DNA of 64,000 bases from Defluviitaleaceae bacterium (lineage in GTDB: Bacteria > Bacillota > Clostridia > Lachnospirales > WQUN01), in NCBI GenBank assembly GCA_009779835.1, contig WRBD01000003.1:46867-110866 (forward strand), written 5' to 3'. Shown here piece after piece: positions 22,020 through 30,939 of this stretch. The first letter of the stretch is position 1; the number at the start of each line of letters is the position of its first letter. The translations under genes and the position numbers were made by a program. The notes beneath the pieces are model-generated. The model had not been told where the DNA came from, did not search any database, and saw nothing but the letters and a program-made list of their open reading frames with translations.

Positions 22020-22937
22020 TTAATGTAAACAAACATTAGCGATTTCTAATGTTTCGTTCATCGTTCGGTTTTCGTGGAATTCTTGATGAAGGAATTCTTT
22101 CTCGAAACGGCGGGCGAAGTTTAATGAATTTTTTTCTTCTTCCGATAATTCGTCTTCACCTATTACAGAGGCAAGGGCGCGAGTATCTTCCGCCTCGGCG
22201 TAGGCTGCGAATAATTTCGCAGCTATGCCGGGGTGTTCTTTTGTTGTGAAGTTTTCGCCTATGCCATCTTTCATCAAGCGGGATAGCGAAGGCAATACGT
22301 TAATCGGCGGGTAAATTCCTTTCTGATGCAATGCGCGTGACAAAACAATTTGCCCTTCGGTTATGTAGCCGGTAAGGTCGGGGATGGGGTGAGTTATGTC
22401 TTCGCCCGGCATTGTCAGGATTGGAATTTGCGTAATTGAACCTTTTTTTCCGCGACGGATTCCGGCGCGTTCGTAAATTGAAGCAAGGTCTGAGTACATA
22501 TAACCGGGAAAACCTTTTCGCCCGGGAATTTCGCCACGCGCTGAAGATAATTCGCGCAGAGTTTCGGCGTAAGAGGTCATGTCCGTTAAAATTACCAGAA
22601 CGTGATAATCTTTTTCGTACGCAAGATATTCCGCGGCGGTAAGAGCAAAACGCGGCGTTGCCACCCGTTCAGTCGGCGGGTCGTTTGCCATGTTAAGAAA
22701 CATTACGGTGCGCTCGAACTGTCCGCTTTCGATAAACGAGCGGCGAAAAAATTCCGCCGTATCATGCTGAATTCCCATTGCGGCGAACACAACCGCAAAT
22801 TTTTCGCCATCCACACTTGACTGTACGGCAATCTGCGCCGCAAGTTTATCATGCGGCAGGCCATCCATCGAAAAAATCGGCAGTTTTTGCCCCCGAATCA
22901 GCGTGATTAATCCATCTATTGCAGAAAAGCCCGTATG
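22020..22937 (-). CDS. atpB: V-type ATP synthase subunit B, 3' (C-terminal) portion, separated from its 5' portion by a serine-recombinase element
   Basis: [37 protein letters not shown] continues the N-terminal half at 26579-26965; the first 14 aa of the provided ORF ([14 protein letters not shown]) are element sequence. Confidence 0.93.
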   Translation of the reverse strand, partial: HTGFSAIDGLITLIRGQKLPIFSMDGLPHDKLAAQIAVQSSVDGEKFAVVFAAMGIQHDTAEFFRRSFIESGQFERTVMFLNMANDPPTERVATPRFALTAAEYLAYEKDYHVLVILTDMTSYAETLRELSSARGEIPGRKGFPGYMYSDLASIYERAGIRRGKKGSITQIPILTMPGEDITHPIPDLTGYITEGQIVLSRALHQKGIYPPINVLPSLSRLMKDGIGENFTTKEHPGIAAKLFAAYAEAEDTRALASVIGEDELSEEEKNSLNFARRFEKEFLHQEFHENRTMNETLEIANVCLH

Positions 22938-23142
22938 TACGGGGTTAACAAAAATGATACACTTCCAACTGAAATGCAAAACATCGGTGTTCGCGCTGAT
23001 AAACTTTACGACAGCCGTGTTTGTCAGCTATCACAGTCTTGAAAAGTTTAGCCCCTTTCGCTCGACAGGGGAGCTATGACCCGGAAATGCGACACAGTTT
23101 TGTTATGGCAAATATTTTCCGAAGAAACATAAAGAGCGGTGA

Positions 23143-24477
23143 TTATAGCTGTTGTAACAACTTTTCCAAATACTCTATACCTTTTTCATAATACCCCGCC
23201 GCCACAGAAAGGATAGGTGCAAGCTGTTCGCTCCGAGCCTCATCAATGCCCCACGGCGAATCCCAAGAAATCAATGGTTTCGCCTTCGCAAGTTCGTCAG
23301 CTTCCTTCTCGAAACTCGTTGCGGCATATTCAAGATTATCCCGAAAATCAGGAGCGTATTTATTTGCAAGTTCACGTAAATATTTTACGGCAGCTCTCCT
23401 TACGGACGAATAAGTGTCATAGCAATAGGAATCGGCAAGACTTCGTTCTTTTCCTGTTTTTGAATAATCCTCAGCCCATTTACGATAAAATTCGATTCCT
23501 TCATATTCAAAATCTTGCTGTCCCTCAGTCAGCGTTTTCCGTGCATGAGCTATCGCGTTTTTCAATGAATTGATTTCTGCTTCTCTTTCATTAAACTCCC
23601 CAATTTTTCTATTAACAAGAACCGCCCCAAATCCGTGTACACTACTGGTTTTAGCCCTATCCCATGACTCGCGGTGATAATCTTCGCGTCCCTTGTGTGT
23701 TCCCCTGCCGATAAACTGCTTGGTATCGTTGTCATAGCCGCAAACTACGTCCCATTCTTCTGTTGTAAAGGCGTGCCAGACAAGGGCAGGTTTTCCGTTG
23801 TCTATGTGTTTTTTTACGGCTTCTATCATTTCATTTGTTTTATCGCTGCCGTCTTCGCCAACGCATGGATACCCCTGTATTTCATAACCCCACATTTTGA
23901 AAAAATCCGCATACATATAATCGCTAACACAAGTGGGTCTGCTTGGGCATCCGCCCGCAATTTTAAATACCGAACCGGAAACCCCTAAAATATATTCGGG
24001 AGAATACTTTTCGCCCATTGCGGATAAAATTATTCTCACCCCTTCAAACAATGGGTCATAATAACGGTACTTATCAACATTTACTAAAATCATATCACTA
24101 TCTCCTTTAATATGGGTTATTGTCAGCGTGAAATAAATACGGTCATATCGTTTTAACGGTGTTTTCTTCGCTAATGAAGGCGTAATGCCGTACAATCTCT
24201 TAAACGCTGTACCGAAAGCATCGGGAGATTCGTATTGGTATTTAAAAGCTATGTCGATTATTTTTGCGTCCGTTTTTAACAAGTCATCAGCCGCGCGCGA
24301 AAGCCTACGCCTGCGTATATATTCGGACACGCTTATTCCTGTCGCAAGAACAAAAAAGCGTTGGAACAACGAAACAGGGCATACCGTAATTTTTGCGATT
24401 TCATTATAATCAATATCTCCTGTTAGGTTTTTTTCGATATAGCCTATCGCTTGGTTTAAGTTTTCAACCCAATCCAT
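23143..24477 (-). CDS. AraC-family transcriptional regulator with C-terminal BtrH_N/C39-peptidase-like domain (element cargo)
   Basis: AraC HTH: LNQAIGYIEKNLTGDIDYNEIAKITVCPVSLFQRFFVLATGISVSEYIRRRRLSRAADDLLKTDAKIIDIAFKYQYESPDAFGTAFKRLYGITPS; then a cysteine-peptidase-like GGCPSRPTCVSDYM..KPALVWHAFTTEEWDVVCGYD region. Confidence 0.85.
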   Translation of the reverse strand: MDWVENLNQAIGYIEKNLTGDIDYNEIAKITVCPVSLFQRFFVLATGISVSEYIRRRRLSRAADDLLKTDAKIIDIAFKYQYESPDAFGTAFKRLYGITPSLAKKTPLKRYDRIYFTLTITHIKGDSDMILVNVDKYRYYDPLFEGVRIILSAMGEKYSPEYILGVSGSVFKIAGGCPSRPTCVSDYMYADFFKMWGYEIQGYPCVGEDGSDKTNEMIEAVKKHIDNGKPALVWHAFTTEEWDVVCGYDNDTKQFIGRGTHKGREDYHRESWDRAKTSSVHGFGAVLVNRKIGEFNEREAEINSLKNAIAHARKTLTEGQQDFEYEGIEFYRKWAEDYSKTGKERSLADSYCYDTYSSVRRAAVKYLRELANKYAPDFRDNLEYAATSFEKEADELAKAKPLISWDSPWGIDEARSEQLAPILSVAAGYYEKGIEYLEKLLQQL

Positions 24478-24520
24478 GCGAACTCTCCCCTTTCGCGATG
24501 ATTATAAATCGCTTTAATAA

Positions 24521-24552
24521 ATAATACCCGTTAGAAGATGAACGGGTATTAT
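24521..24552. terminator. 12-bp perfect inverted repeat (terminator or operator) inside the element
   Basis: ATAATACCCGTT-agaagatg-AACGGGTATTAT. Confidence 0.5.
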
Positions 24553-24708
24553 AGGATTTTAATTTATTATATTATTATCGTACCGCGCAATACAATGGCA
24601 AAAAAGGATTACATAATAAAAATACTGTTACCAGTATATATCAACATACAGGGTGTTTTTAATAGTACGGTTCCACGCTAAAAATTATAATATTGATAAC
24701 AAACATAG

Positions 24709-24894
24709 GTTGACATAACCAAGGAAGCTTGCGGCGATGTAACCGATGTTCATAATCGAATGCCGGTTATCCTCCGCGCAAATCAAATAGAGCAGTGGCT
24801 TAATGGAAAACTTTCGCCCGATAATATAGCAAATATAAATTTTAATGTTTCTGTAACGCCCTGTGAAAATGAGTGTATACAGTTGAGTTTGTAA
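24709..24894 (+). pseudogene. C-terminal remnant of SOS response-associated peptidase (SRAP/YedK-like)
   Basis: Frame reads VDITKEACGDVTDVHNRMPVILRANQIEQWLNGKLSPDNIANINFNVSVTPCENECIQLSL*; 'T.EA......HNRMPVIL....WL' is the SRAP C-terminal signature; preceded by in-frame TAG and lacking the N-terminal catalytic Cys. Confidence 0.7.
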
Positions 24895-24954
24895 TAAGGA
24901 CAATCTCAGGCCTCATACCCTTTAACAAGTATTTTCATTAAAGGGTGACCAGAC

Positions 24955-25140
24955 TTGCGGAAGAAAAACGAGTACATATATGTTAGTGATGATGTCCCTA
25001 CGTTTACACAAGAACAGTATGCCGCCTTCATATTTAATTACCAAAGAGCCATACTTCTCGCTTTGGTAGAACGGAAACTACTTACATATCCACAATTTGA
25101 AAAATGTGTAGAGGCATTAAAACATCTGAAAAAAAAATGA
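24955..25140 (+). CDS. small conserved-looking protein immediately upstream of the serine recombinase
   Basis: 61-aa ORF with TTG start, FTQEQYAAFIFNYQRAILLALVERKLLTYPQFEKCVEALKHLKKK; 16 nt from the recombinase start. Confidence 0.6.
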   Translation: MRKKNEYIYVSDDVPTFTQEQYAAFIFNYQRAILLALVERKLLTYPQFEKCVEALKHLKKK

Positions 25141-25156
25141 TTATGGGGGTATCTTC

Positions 25157-26569
25157 ATGACAAGATACGAACGGATGAATCAAGAAAGGGCATTGTTTGT
25201 AGAAACCAAGAAACGTATAGCAGCTTACTGCCGCGTATCAACTGACAAGCGTGACCAAGCCAACTCATTCGAGAGTCAACAGAGGTATTTCAAGGATTAT
25301 ATCGAAAGAGAGCCGGATTGGGAGCTGTTTGAGATTTACGCCGACAAAGGTATTACCGGCACAAACACCAAGAAGCGCATTGAATTCCAAAGCATGATTG
25401 CCGCCGCAATGTCCGGGAGCATTGATTTAATTGTTACAAAAGAAGTTTCACGTTTTGCAAGAAACACGTTAGACAGCATATATTACACCCGCGAATTAAA
25501 GAGACAGGGTGTATATGTAATCTTTCTGAATGATGGCATAGACACACGCCAACCGGATTCGGAGTTTCGCCTAACACTAATGTCCTCTATGGCACAAGAT
25601 GAAAGTCGAAAAACATCAGAACGCGTAAAGTGGGGTCAAACACGGCGAATGGAGCAGGGCGTAGTTTTTGGCAAGAATTTACTGGGCTATGATGTTAAAG
25701 ACGGCATTCTTTCCATAAATGAAGAAGGCGCAAAGATTGTAAGGCTGATATTCTCAAAGTATGTACATGAACGAAAAGGCACGCAAACGATATCCCGTGA
25801 ACTTAGGGAGTCTGGGTACAAAACCATTACCGGAAACCCCAAATGGTCACGTCCCGCCGTTTGTAAGATTTTACGGAATGAAAAATACTGTGGTGACTTG
25901 GTTCAAAAAAAGACTTTCACCCCCGATTTCTTAACTCATGAAAAAAAGCGTAATAACGGAGAGGAAGAATTCATTATCATCAAAGACCACCACGAGCCAA
26001 TTATAAGTCGTGAGTTGTTCGAGAATGCCAATCGAATATTAGATGAAAATTCCGAATCTCCCGAAGGTAAATCTAAGAGTTCAAAACGCTACGCATTCTC
26101 CGGGAAAATTGTATGCGGCAACTGTGATAATAAGTTTGGAGCGCGTTTTCAAAAAAGGACGAATGGCAGCCAATACAAATATTGGCGATGTTTGGAAGCA
26201 AACCAGAACGGAAAGCCTAAAATAGATGATGCAGGTAACGCAGTAGGTTGTTCCTCTAAAATCATACGCAATGAAGATGCTGAAAATATCATGGCTCTTG
26301 TCTTGAGTAGTTTGAAAGTAGACAAGCAGTCCATAATCAATAGCACGATGAAGGCAATACAATCTATTTCCAAGCAACAGGAAGGGCTTATATTTGATAT
26401 AGCTAATGCGGTTAATGAAATAGTTGCCAATGAGGTTTTAGATGATACCTTTGTCCGAAATATCTTAGACCGCATAGTAATACATAGCAGCGATAACATC
26501 GAGGTGCATCTAAAGATGCTGCCCCACCATTGGCGATACGCTATATCAAAAGTGTGTCATTTACGTTAA
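25157..26569 (+). CDS. large serine recombinase (resolvase + recombinase + zinc ribbon; SpoIVCA/integrase-like)
   Basis: RIAAYCRVSTDKRDQANSFESQQRYFKDYI (catalytic Ser), YADKGITGTNTKKRIEFQSMI, VTKEVSRFARNTLD, zinc-ribbon CGNCDNKF..CLE. Confidence 0.95.
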   Translation: MTRYERMNQERALFVETKKRIAAYCRVSTDKRDQANSFESQQRYFKDYIEREPDWELFEIYADKGITGTNTKKRIEFQSMIAAAMSGSIDLIVTKEVSRFARNTLDSIYYTRELKRQGVYVIFLNDGIDTRQPDSEFRLTLMSSMAQDESRKTSERVKWGQTRRMEQGVVFGKNLLGYDVKDGILSINEEGAKIVRLIFSKYVHERKGTQTISRELRESGYKTITGNPKWSRPAVCKILRNEKYCGDLVQKKTFTPDFLTHEKKRNNGEEEFIIIKDHHEPIISRELFENANRILDENSESPEGKSKSSKRYAFSGKIVCGNCDNKFGARFQKRTNGSQYKYWRCLEANQNGKPKIDDAGNAVGCSSKIIRNEDAENIMALVLSSLKVDKQSIINSTMKAIQSISKQQEGLIFDIANAVNEIVANEVLDDTFVRNILDRIVIHSSDNIEVHLKMLPHHWRYAISKVCHLR

Positions 26570-26578
26570 CCATCTATG

Positions 26579-26965
26579 TATGTAATTTCGCGGATAAATC
26601 CGTTCCACCGGGTTTAACGCCGCGCCGGATATTTCGCGTTTTTCTTCCGCGAAAACTTCTCCAAGACCATCACGCGGTCGCGCAAGCCCATCAAAAACCC
26701 GACCTAAAATTTCTTCAGAAAGCCGCATTTTCAAAAGCCGACCCGTAAACTTTACCTTTGTTTCATCCAGTGTAAGCCCGCGCGTTCCTTCAAACACAAG
26801 CACAACGGCGGTGTCGCCGTCAATTTGAATCACGCGCCCCGCGCGCGGTAATTCGTTCGGCACTTTCACAAAAACAATCTCGTCAAATACCGCGCCCGAA
26901 ACATTTTTCAAAACTACCAAACTGCTTTTTATCTCGTGAAGACCTTCGTATTCTATGCAAATCAC
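26579..26965 (-). CDS. atpB: V-type ATP synthase subunit B, 5' (N-terminal) portion
   Basis: IEYEGLHEIKSSLVVLKNVSGAVFDEIVFVKV..GDTAVVLVFEGTRGLTLDETKVKFTGRLLKMRLSEEILGRVFDGLARPRDG...GAALNPVERIYPRNYI; the last codons of the provided ORF (HRWLT) run into element sequence. Confidence 0.92.
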
Positions 26966-26988
26966 TCCTATCTGAAAAATCCGGTGTG

Positions 26989-27360
26989 TTATTTCTCAAT
27001 CACTCTTTCAAGTAAAGTGACTTCGGGGTGAATAAAATCGCCTTCGATGATAATTGGTACGTTATCATCAACATGACGTTCCGCAATTGCTTTTAACGCC
27101 GGCGCGAATGCTTTACTTACATTAATTAACCAATTTTTGTTTCCTTCGATACCCAAATCCATCCAATTTTCTTTTTTTCCTTCAAACATTTCAGGAAACA
27201 TTTCCTGCGTTGTCATGGCAAAAAATGCTTCCGAAATATCATCTAACTCTAAAACATTTACCCCGTAATGTTTAGAAATTTCATAAGCGAGCGTTGATTT
27301 TCCCGTGCCGGAAGGCCCGCCGATAATTAAAACCGTCCAATTACGCTCGTTATCGCTCAT
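26989..27360 (-). CDS. P-loop kinase/AAA-type ATP-binding protein (2-phosphoglycerate kinase-like)
   Basis: VLIIGGPSGTGKSTLAYEISKHYGVNVLELDDISEAF. Confidence 0.75.
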   Translation of the reverse strand: MSDNERNWTVLIIGGPSGTGKSTLAYEISKHYGVNVLELDDISEAFFAMTTQEMFPEMFEGKKENWMDLGIEGNKNWLINVSKAFAPALKAIAERHVDDNVPIIIEGDFIHPEVTLLERVIEK

Positions 27361-27406
27361 GCAATTTTCTCCTTTGAAAATATATTTTTCAAAGATTATA
27401 ACATGA

Positions 27407-28693
27407 TTACGTTCCGCAAAATGTTTTATATTTGCAATGGGTCGATTCGGGCGGTTGCGAATATTTTTCCGAATTTTCGGAAGGGTTGCACAAAGCCGCC
27501 AATAAATTATTCATTACGGAGAAATCCCCTTGTTCTGCGGCGGCAAGAGCTTCCTCTACATGATGATTCCGCGGAATAACAACCGGGGAAGGAAATGAAT
27601 TTGTGAAATCCAATTTATTTTTTTCCAATGAAGATAAAAATTCTTCAATTGTAAAGATATCTTCCGGCTCGTTGCTCGTGATTCCCAGCTTGGCACGCAT
27701 AACGCACAACCAATTTTCGTTATAACATTTCCAATAATTTTCAATTTCTTTTTCCGCCAACTCCACAGCTTTATTTTTATTTTCGTGAAGCAACGGCAAT
27801 AACGCCGTTGCAAACCGTGATAAATTCCATGCGCCTATGCCGGGTTGATTTTTATATGCGTAACGCCCCTCGGTGTCGATTGAACTGAAAACGGTATTTG
27901 GGTCGTAAATGTCCATAAACGCGCACGGTCCAAAGTCAATTGTTTCGCCGGAAATTGCCATGTTGTCGGTGTTCATTACGCCGTGGATGAAGCCTACGCT
28001 CTGCCATTTCGCAATCAACGACGCTTGGCGTTCGCAGGCTTTCCTCAGAAATGAAACATATTTATTTTCTTCATTTTCAATTTCGGGAAAATGCCGCTGA
28101 ATGCTGTAATCGGCGAGTGTGCGAACGTCTTCTGTTGTTCCGAAAGTGGAAATATAATCGAAAGTTCCCACGCGAATGTGGCTTGACGCAACCCGCGTTA
28201 AGACCGCGCCTTGTAAAATTTTTTCGCGGATAACTTTTTTCCCGGTAAGAACAACCGCTAACGAGCGCGTAGTTGGAATACCGAGATTAAACATCGCTTC
28301 ACTGATGATGTACTCGCGCAGCATAGGCAGTAAAGCCGCGTAACCGTCGCCGCAGCGGGAAAAAGGCGTTCGTCCGGAGCCTTTTAATTGAATATCAAAT
28401 CTTTTGCCGTCGGGTGTGATTTGTTCACCAAGTAAAACGGCGCGGCCGTCGCCAAGCATTGTAAAATGCCCGAATTGATGCCCCGCATATGCCTGAGAAA
28501 TCGGCTTCGCACCGGGCGGCAATTTTGCGCCCGAAAGTATTTCTGCAAAATTTTCTTCGTAATTTAACCCTAAATCTTTTGCAAGACTTTCATTAAAAAT
28601 AACCATTTTCGGATCGGGCGCAGTCTCCGGCTTTTGCTCACGGAAAAAAATTTCGGGAAGTTCAGAATAAGTGTGTTCAAGATTCCAGCTCAT
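27407..28693 (-). CDS. selO: SelO/YdiU family protein adenylyltransferase
   Basis: [67 protein letters not shown] and terminal YKTFCGT. Confidence 0.93.
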   Translation of the reverse strand: MSWNLEHTYSELPEIFFREQKPETAPDPKMVIFNESLAKDLGLNYEENFAEILSGAKLPPGAKPISQAYAGHQFGHFTMLGDGRAVLLGEQITPDGKRFDIQLKGSGRTPFSRCGDGYAALLPMLREYIISEAMFNLGIPTTRSLAVVLTGKKVIREKILQGAVLTRVASSHIRVGTFDYISTFGTTEDVRTLADYSIQRHFPEIENEENKYVSFLRKACERQASLIAKWQSVGFIHGVMNTDNMAISGETIDFGPCAFMDIYDPNTVFSSIDTEGRYAYKNQPGIGAWNLSRFATALLPLLHENKNKAVELAEKEIENYWKCYNENWLCVMRAKLGITSNEPEDIFTIEEFLSSLEKNKLDFTNSFPSPVVIPRNHHVEEALAAAEQGDFSVMNNLLAALCNPSENSEKYSQPPESTHCKYKTFCGT

Positions 28694-28827
28694 TTTAGGC
28701 TCATTCCTTTCATTAACATAGAATTAGCCTTACCAATTACGCCGTGAGTATTCCTAAACAGATTACACTTTTCTAAATATATGCTATTCTACGTTTGTTT
28801 TATTTTACAGACAGGGTGTGAATATGC

Positions 28828-29979
28828 ATGTGTGAACATTTCGGAAAATGCGGCGGCTGTACTTATTTAGATATTTCATATGAAGAGGAGCTTTCGCGCA
28901 AAAAGATTTTTTTAACGGAAACACTTGGCGAGTACGCGAAATTTTTCAATGTTTTGCATCCCGCGCCGAGCTGTGAAGGGTATCGAAATAAAATGGAATT
29001 CGCATTTGGCGACGAAGGTAAAGACGGACAACTCACGCTTGGAATTCGCAAAAAGCGCACCTTCTATGAAGTGGCGACCCCAACCGACTGCGTTTTAATT
29101 CACGATGATTTTAAAATAATTGTGCAATGTGTAATAAGTTTTTTTCGTGAAAATGGTGAAACATTTTTTCACAGAAAGCGGCACACGGGTTCTTTGCGGC
29201 ACTTGGTTTTGCGGCGCGGAGAATTTACGGGTGAAATTCTTGTACTTCTTTCCGCATCATCAAATTTGCAAACGCCGCTTAATTTATTTGCAGAAAAACT
29301 TCTCTCGCTCCCACTTGACGGAAAAATCACCGGAATTCTGCACGCAGAAAACGATGGCGTTGCAGACGCAGTTAAAAACGAAAATATTCAACTTTTACAC
29401 GGACGCGATTTCTACTACGAAAAAATATGCGGGTTAAAATTTAAAGTTTCCGCGTTTTCTTTTTTTCAAACAAATTCACGCGCGGCAGAAATTTTATATG
29501 GAGTTGTACGTGAATTTGCAGATACGGGCGCAACCGCATTAGATATGTATTGCGGTACCGGAACTATCGCGCAGATTATTTCTCCCGATTTTCAAGCGGT
29601 TATCGGTGTTGAACTTATCGAAGAAGCAATCATGGCAGCACGGGAAAACGCATCGCAAAATAATCTCACAAACTGCGAATTCCATGCAGGTGACGCATTC
29701 GCAATTTTAGAAAAACTCCCCCAAAGTCTTTCTTCCGATGTCATTATCGTAGACCCGCCGCGTGACGGTCTTCACCCGAAAGCACTTGCGAAAATCTCCG
29801 CGCTTAACGCGCCGCGAATAATTTATGTAGCCTGCAAACCGAAATCACTTGTTCGCGATTTACCCACACTTATTGATGCGGGTTACGCGCTTGAAAAAAT
29901 TGAAGCAGTGGATATGTTTCCGCGCACCCCGCATGTGGAGGCAATTGTTTTATTACAACGGGCAGTCGGTTTTATTTGA
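28828..29979 (+). CDS. rlmD: 23S rRNA (uracil-C5)-methyltransferase RlmD/RumA family
   Basis: CEHFGKCGGCTYLDISYEEEL FeS motif, LDMYCGTGTIAQIIS, IIVDPPRDGLHPKAL, YVACKP. Confidence 0.9.
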   Translation: MCEHFGKCGGCTYLDISYEEELSRKKIFLTETLGEYAKFFNVLHPAPSCEGYRNKMEFAFGDEGKDGQLTLGIRKKRTFYEVATPTDCVLIHDDFKIIVQCVISFFRENGETFFHRKRHTGSLRHLVLRRGEFTGEILVLLSASSNLQTPLNLFAEKLLSLPLDGKITGILHAENDGVADAVKNENIQLLHGRDFYYEKICGLKFKVSAFSFFQTNSRAAEILYGVVREFADTGATALDMYCGTGTIAQIISPDFQAVIGVELIEEAIMAARENASQNNLTNCEFHAGDAFAILEKLPQSLSSDVIIVDPPRDGLHPKALAKISALNAPRIIYVACKPKSLVRDLPTLIDAGYALEKIEAVDMFPRTPHVEAIVLLQRAVGFI

Positions 29980-30036
29980 TAAAATTAACTTGTATAATAA
30001 TTATCATCCCTTCATACTCTAACATAGGGTGATAAA

Positions 30037-30162
30037 ATGGGTATAAATTGTGAAAAGATAATTGGACTACACTATAAAACCACATCTGACAGAAAGAATA
30101 AACGGAGCGGCAGCAAAAAGCATCGCGATGTATCCGGCAATAATAATACACAGAATAGCTAA
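30037..30162 (+). CDS. 41-aa basic small ORF
   Basis: MGINCEKIIGLHYKTTSDRKNKRSGSKKHRDVSGNNNTQNS*, AGGGTGAT upstream; not in the supplied track. Confidence 0.35.
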   Translation: MGINCEKIIGLHYKTTSDRKNKRSGSKKHRDVSGNNNTQNS

Positions 30163-30274
30163 CTGATGATTAAGGCGCGGGGCTTTGCTTCGCGCTTTTG
30201 TCTTGTATCCCGGATTCAAAACAATTGTATAACATTTTTTTTATTACACATCCTATATAAGAGAGGATGTGATT

Positions 30275-30523
30275 AATATGAATAATAGGCATCGAAACAA
30301 TTTAATTGAACAAGTCATAGAAGAATATTCAAATTTTATCGCAAGCAAGCATCAGCAACATTTCCATAATACTACAACCGGAATTACACCTGAAGCATAC
30401 TACACTACATTGCAAAATGCCGTGATTACAGAAATTAATAATGGTAAATTCGACAGTTGTCGCTCAGGCAGGGAAATTGTTAATAAAATTGCTGCTGATA
30501 AATCATTGCTTCCGAATTGGTAG
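30275..30523 (+). CDS. small hypothetical protein
   Basis: RBS GAGAGGATG upstream; MNNRHRNNLIEQVIEEYSNFIASKHQQ... Confidence 0.55.
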   Translation, partial: NMNNRHRNNLIEQVIEEYSNFIASKHQQHFHNTTTGITPEAYYTTLQNAVITEINNGKFDSCRSGREIVNKIAADKSLLPNW

Positions 30524-30549
30524 TAACCTTCTCTTAAGAGGTGAGTCAA

Positions 30550-30708
30550 ATGTCTTATGTAAATCCCAAACTAAGATATCAATTTGAATCTTTGTCTATC
30601 CATTTAAAGAATTGTATTCTTAATAGAAATGTACGAATCGATTCCATTCATGACCTTATGGCTGTTTTAAGTGACATTATTGTTGAGGAATCAAGGGGCG
30701 GCGAGTAA
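30550..30708 (+). CDS. 52-aa small hypothetical protein
   Basis: MSYVNPKLRYQFESLSIHLKNCILNRNVRIDSIHDLMAVLSDIIVEESRGGE* with AAGAGGTGAG RBS; followed by a terminator; not in the supplied track. Confidence 0.5.
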   Translation: MSYVNPKLRYQFESLSIHLKNCILNRNVRIDSIHDLMAVLSDIIVEESRGGE

Positions 30709-30719
30709 CCGCCCTTTTG
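30693..30719 (+). terminator. Rho-independent terminator
   Basis: AAGGGGCGG-cgagtaa-CCGCCCTTTT, overlapping the stop codon of the 52-aa ORF. Confidence 0.6.
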
Positions 30720-30939
30720 CTATGAATGTGAATCAATAACATATAAGAATAAACATCCTGATTATAGGTATACTAAACGAGTGTGTCAGCTGGATTAACC
30801 TGGCGGATTCTATCATAGCTGAAAGTATCAGGGACGCATGGTATATAGATTTAGTACGATAAAGATGGGAATAATAATCATACTTTCGCGCAATACTATT
30901 CTCCAAGAACAAGTTTTTATCTAAAAAGGATGATTGACA

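Larger units (their letters stand above)
22934..26580 (+). mobile_element. 3,641-bp serine-recombinase intervening element inserted in V-ATPase subunit B gene
   Basis: Core TATGTA at 22934-22939 and 26575-26580; internal inverted arms GGTTAACnnAAATGAnACACTT; recombinase gene abuts the right end; removing one core copy plus the insert restores an intact 434-codon ORF. Confidence 0.92.

Noticed and set aside
22020-22979. ORF taken as an independent, complete gene starting [14 protein letters not shown]
   Set aside because: The first 14 codons are element sequence; it is the 3' part of a split V-ATPase B gene.
23030-23070. GCCCC...GGGG hairpin near the left end of the element
   Set aside because: Short and imperfect, without U-tract or related copies; insufficient evidence.
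22934-26580. Complete prophage or conjugative element
   Set aside because: Only a recombinase, a small ORF, a regulator and an SRAP remnant are present; no structural, replication or conjugation genes.
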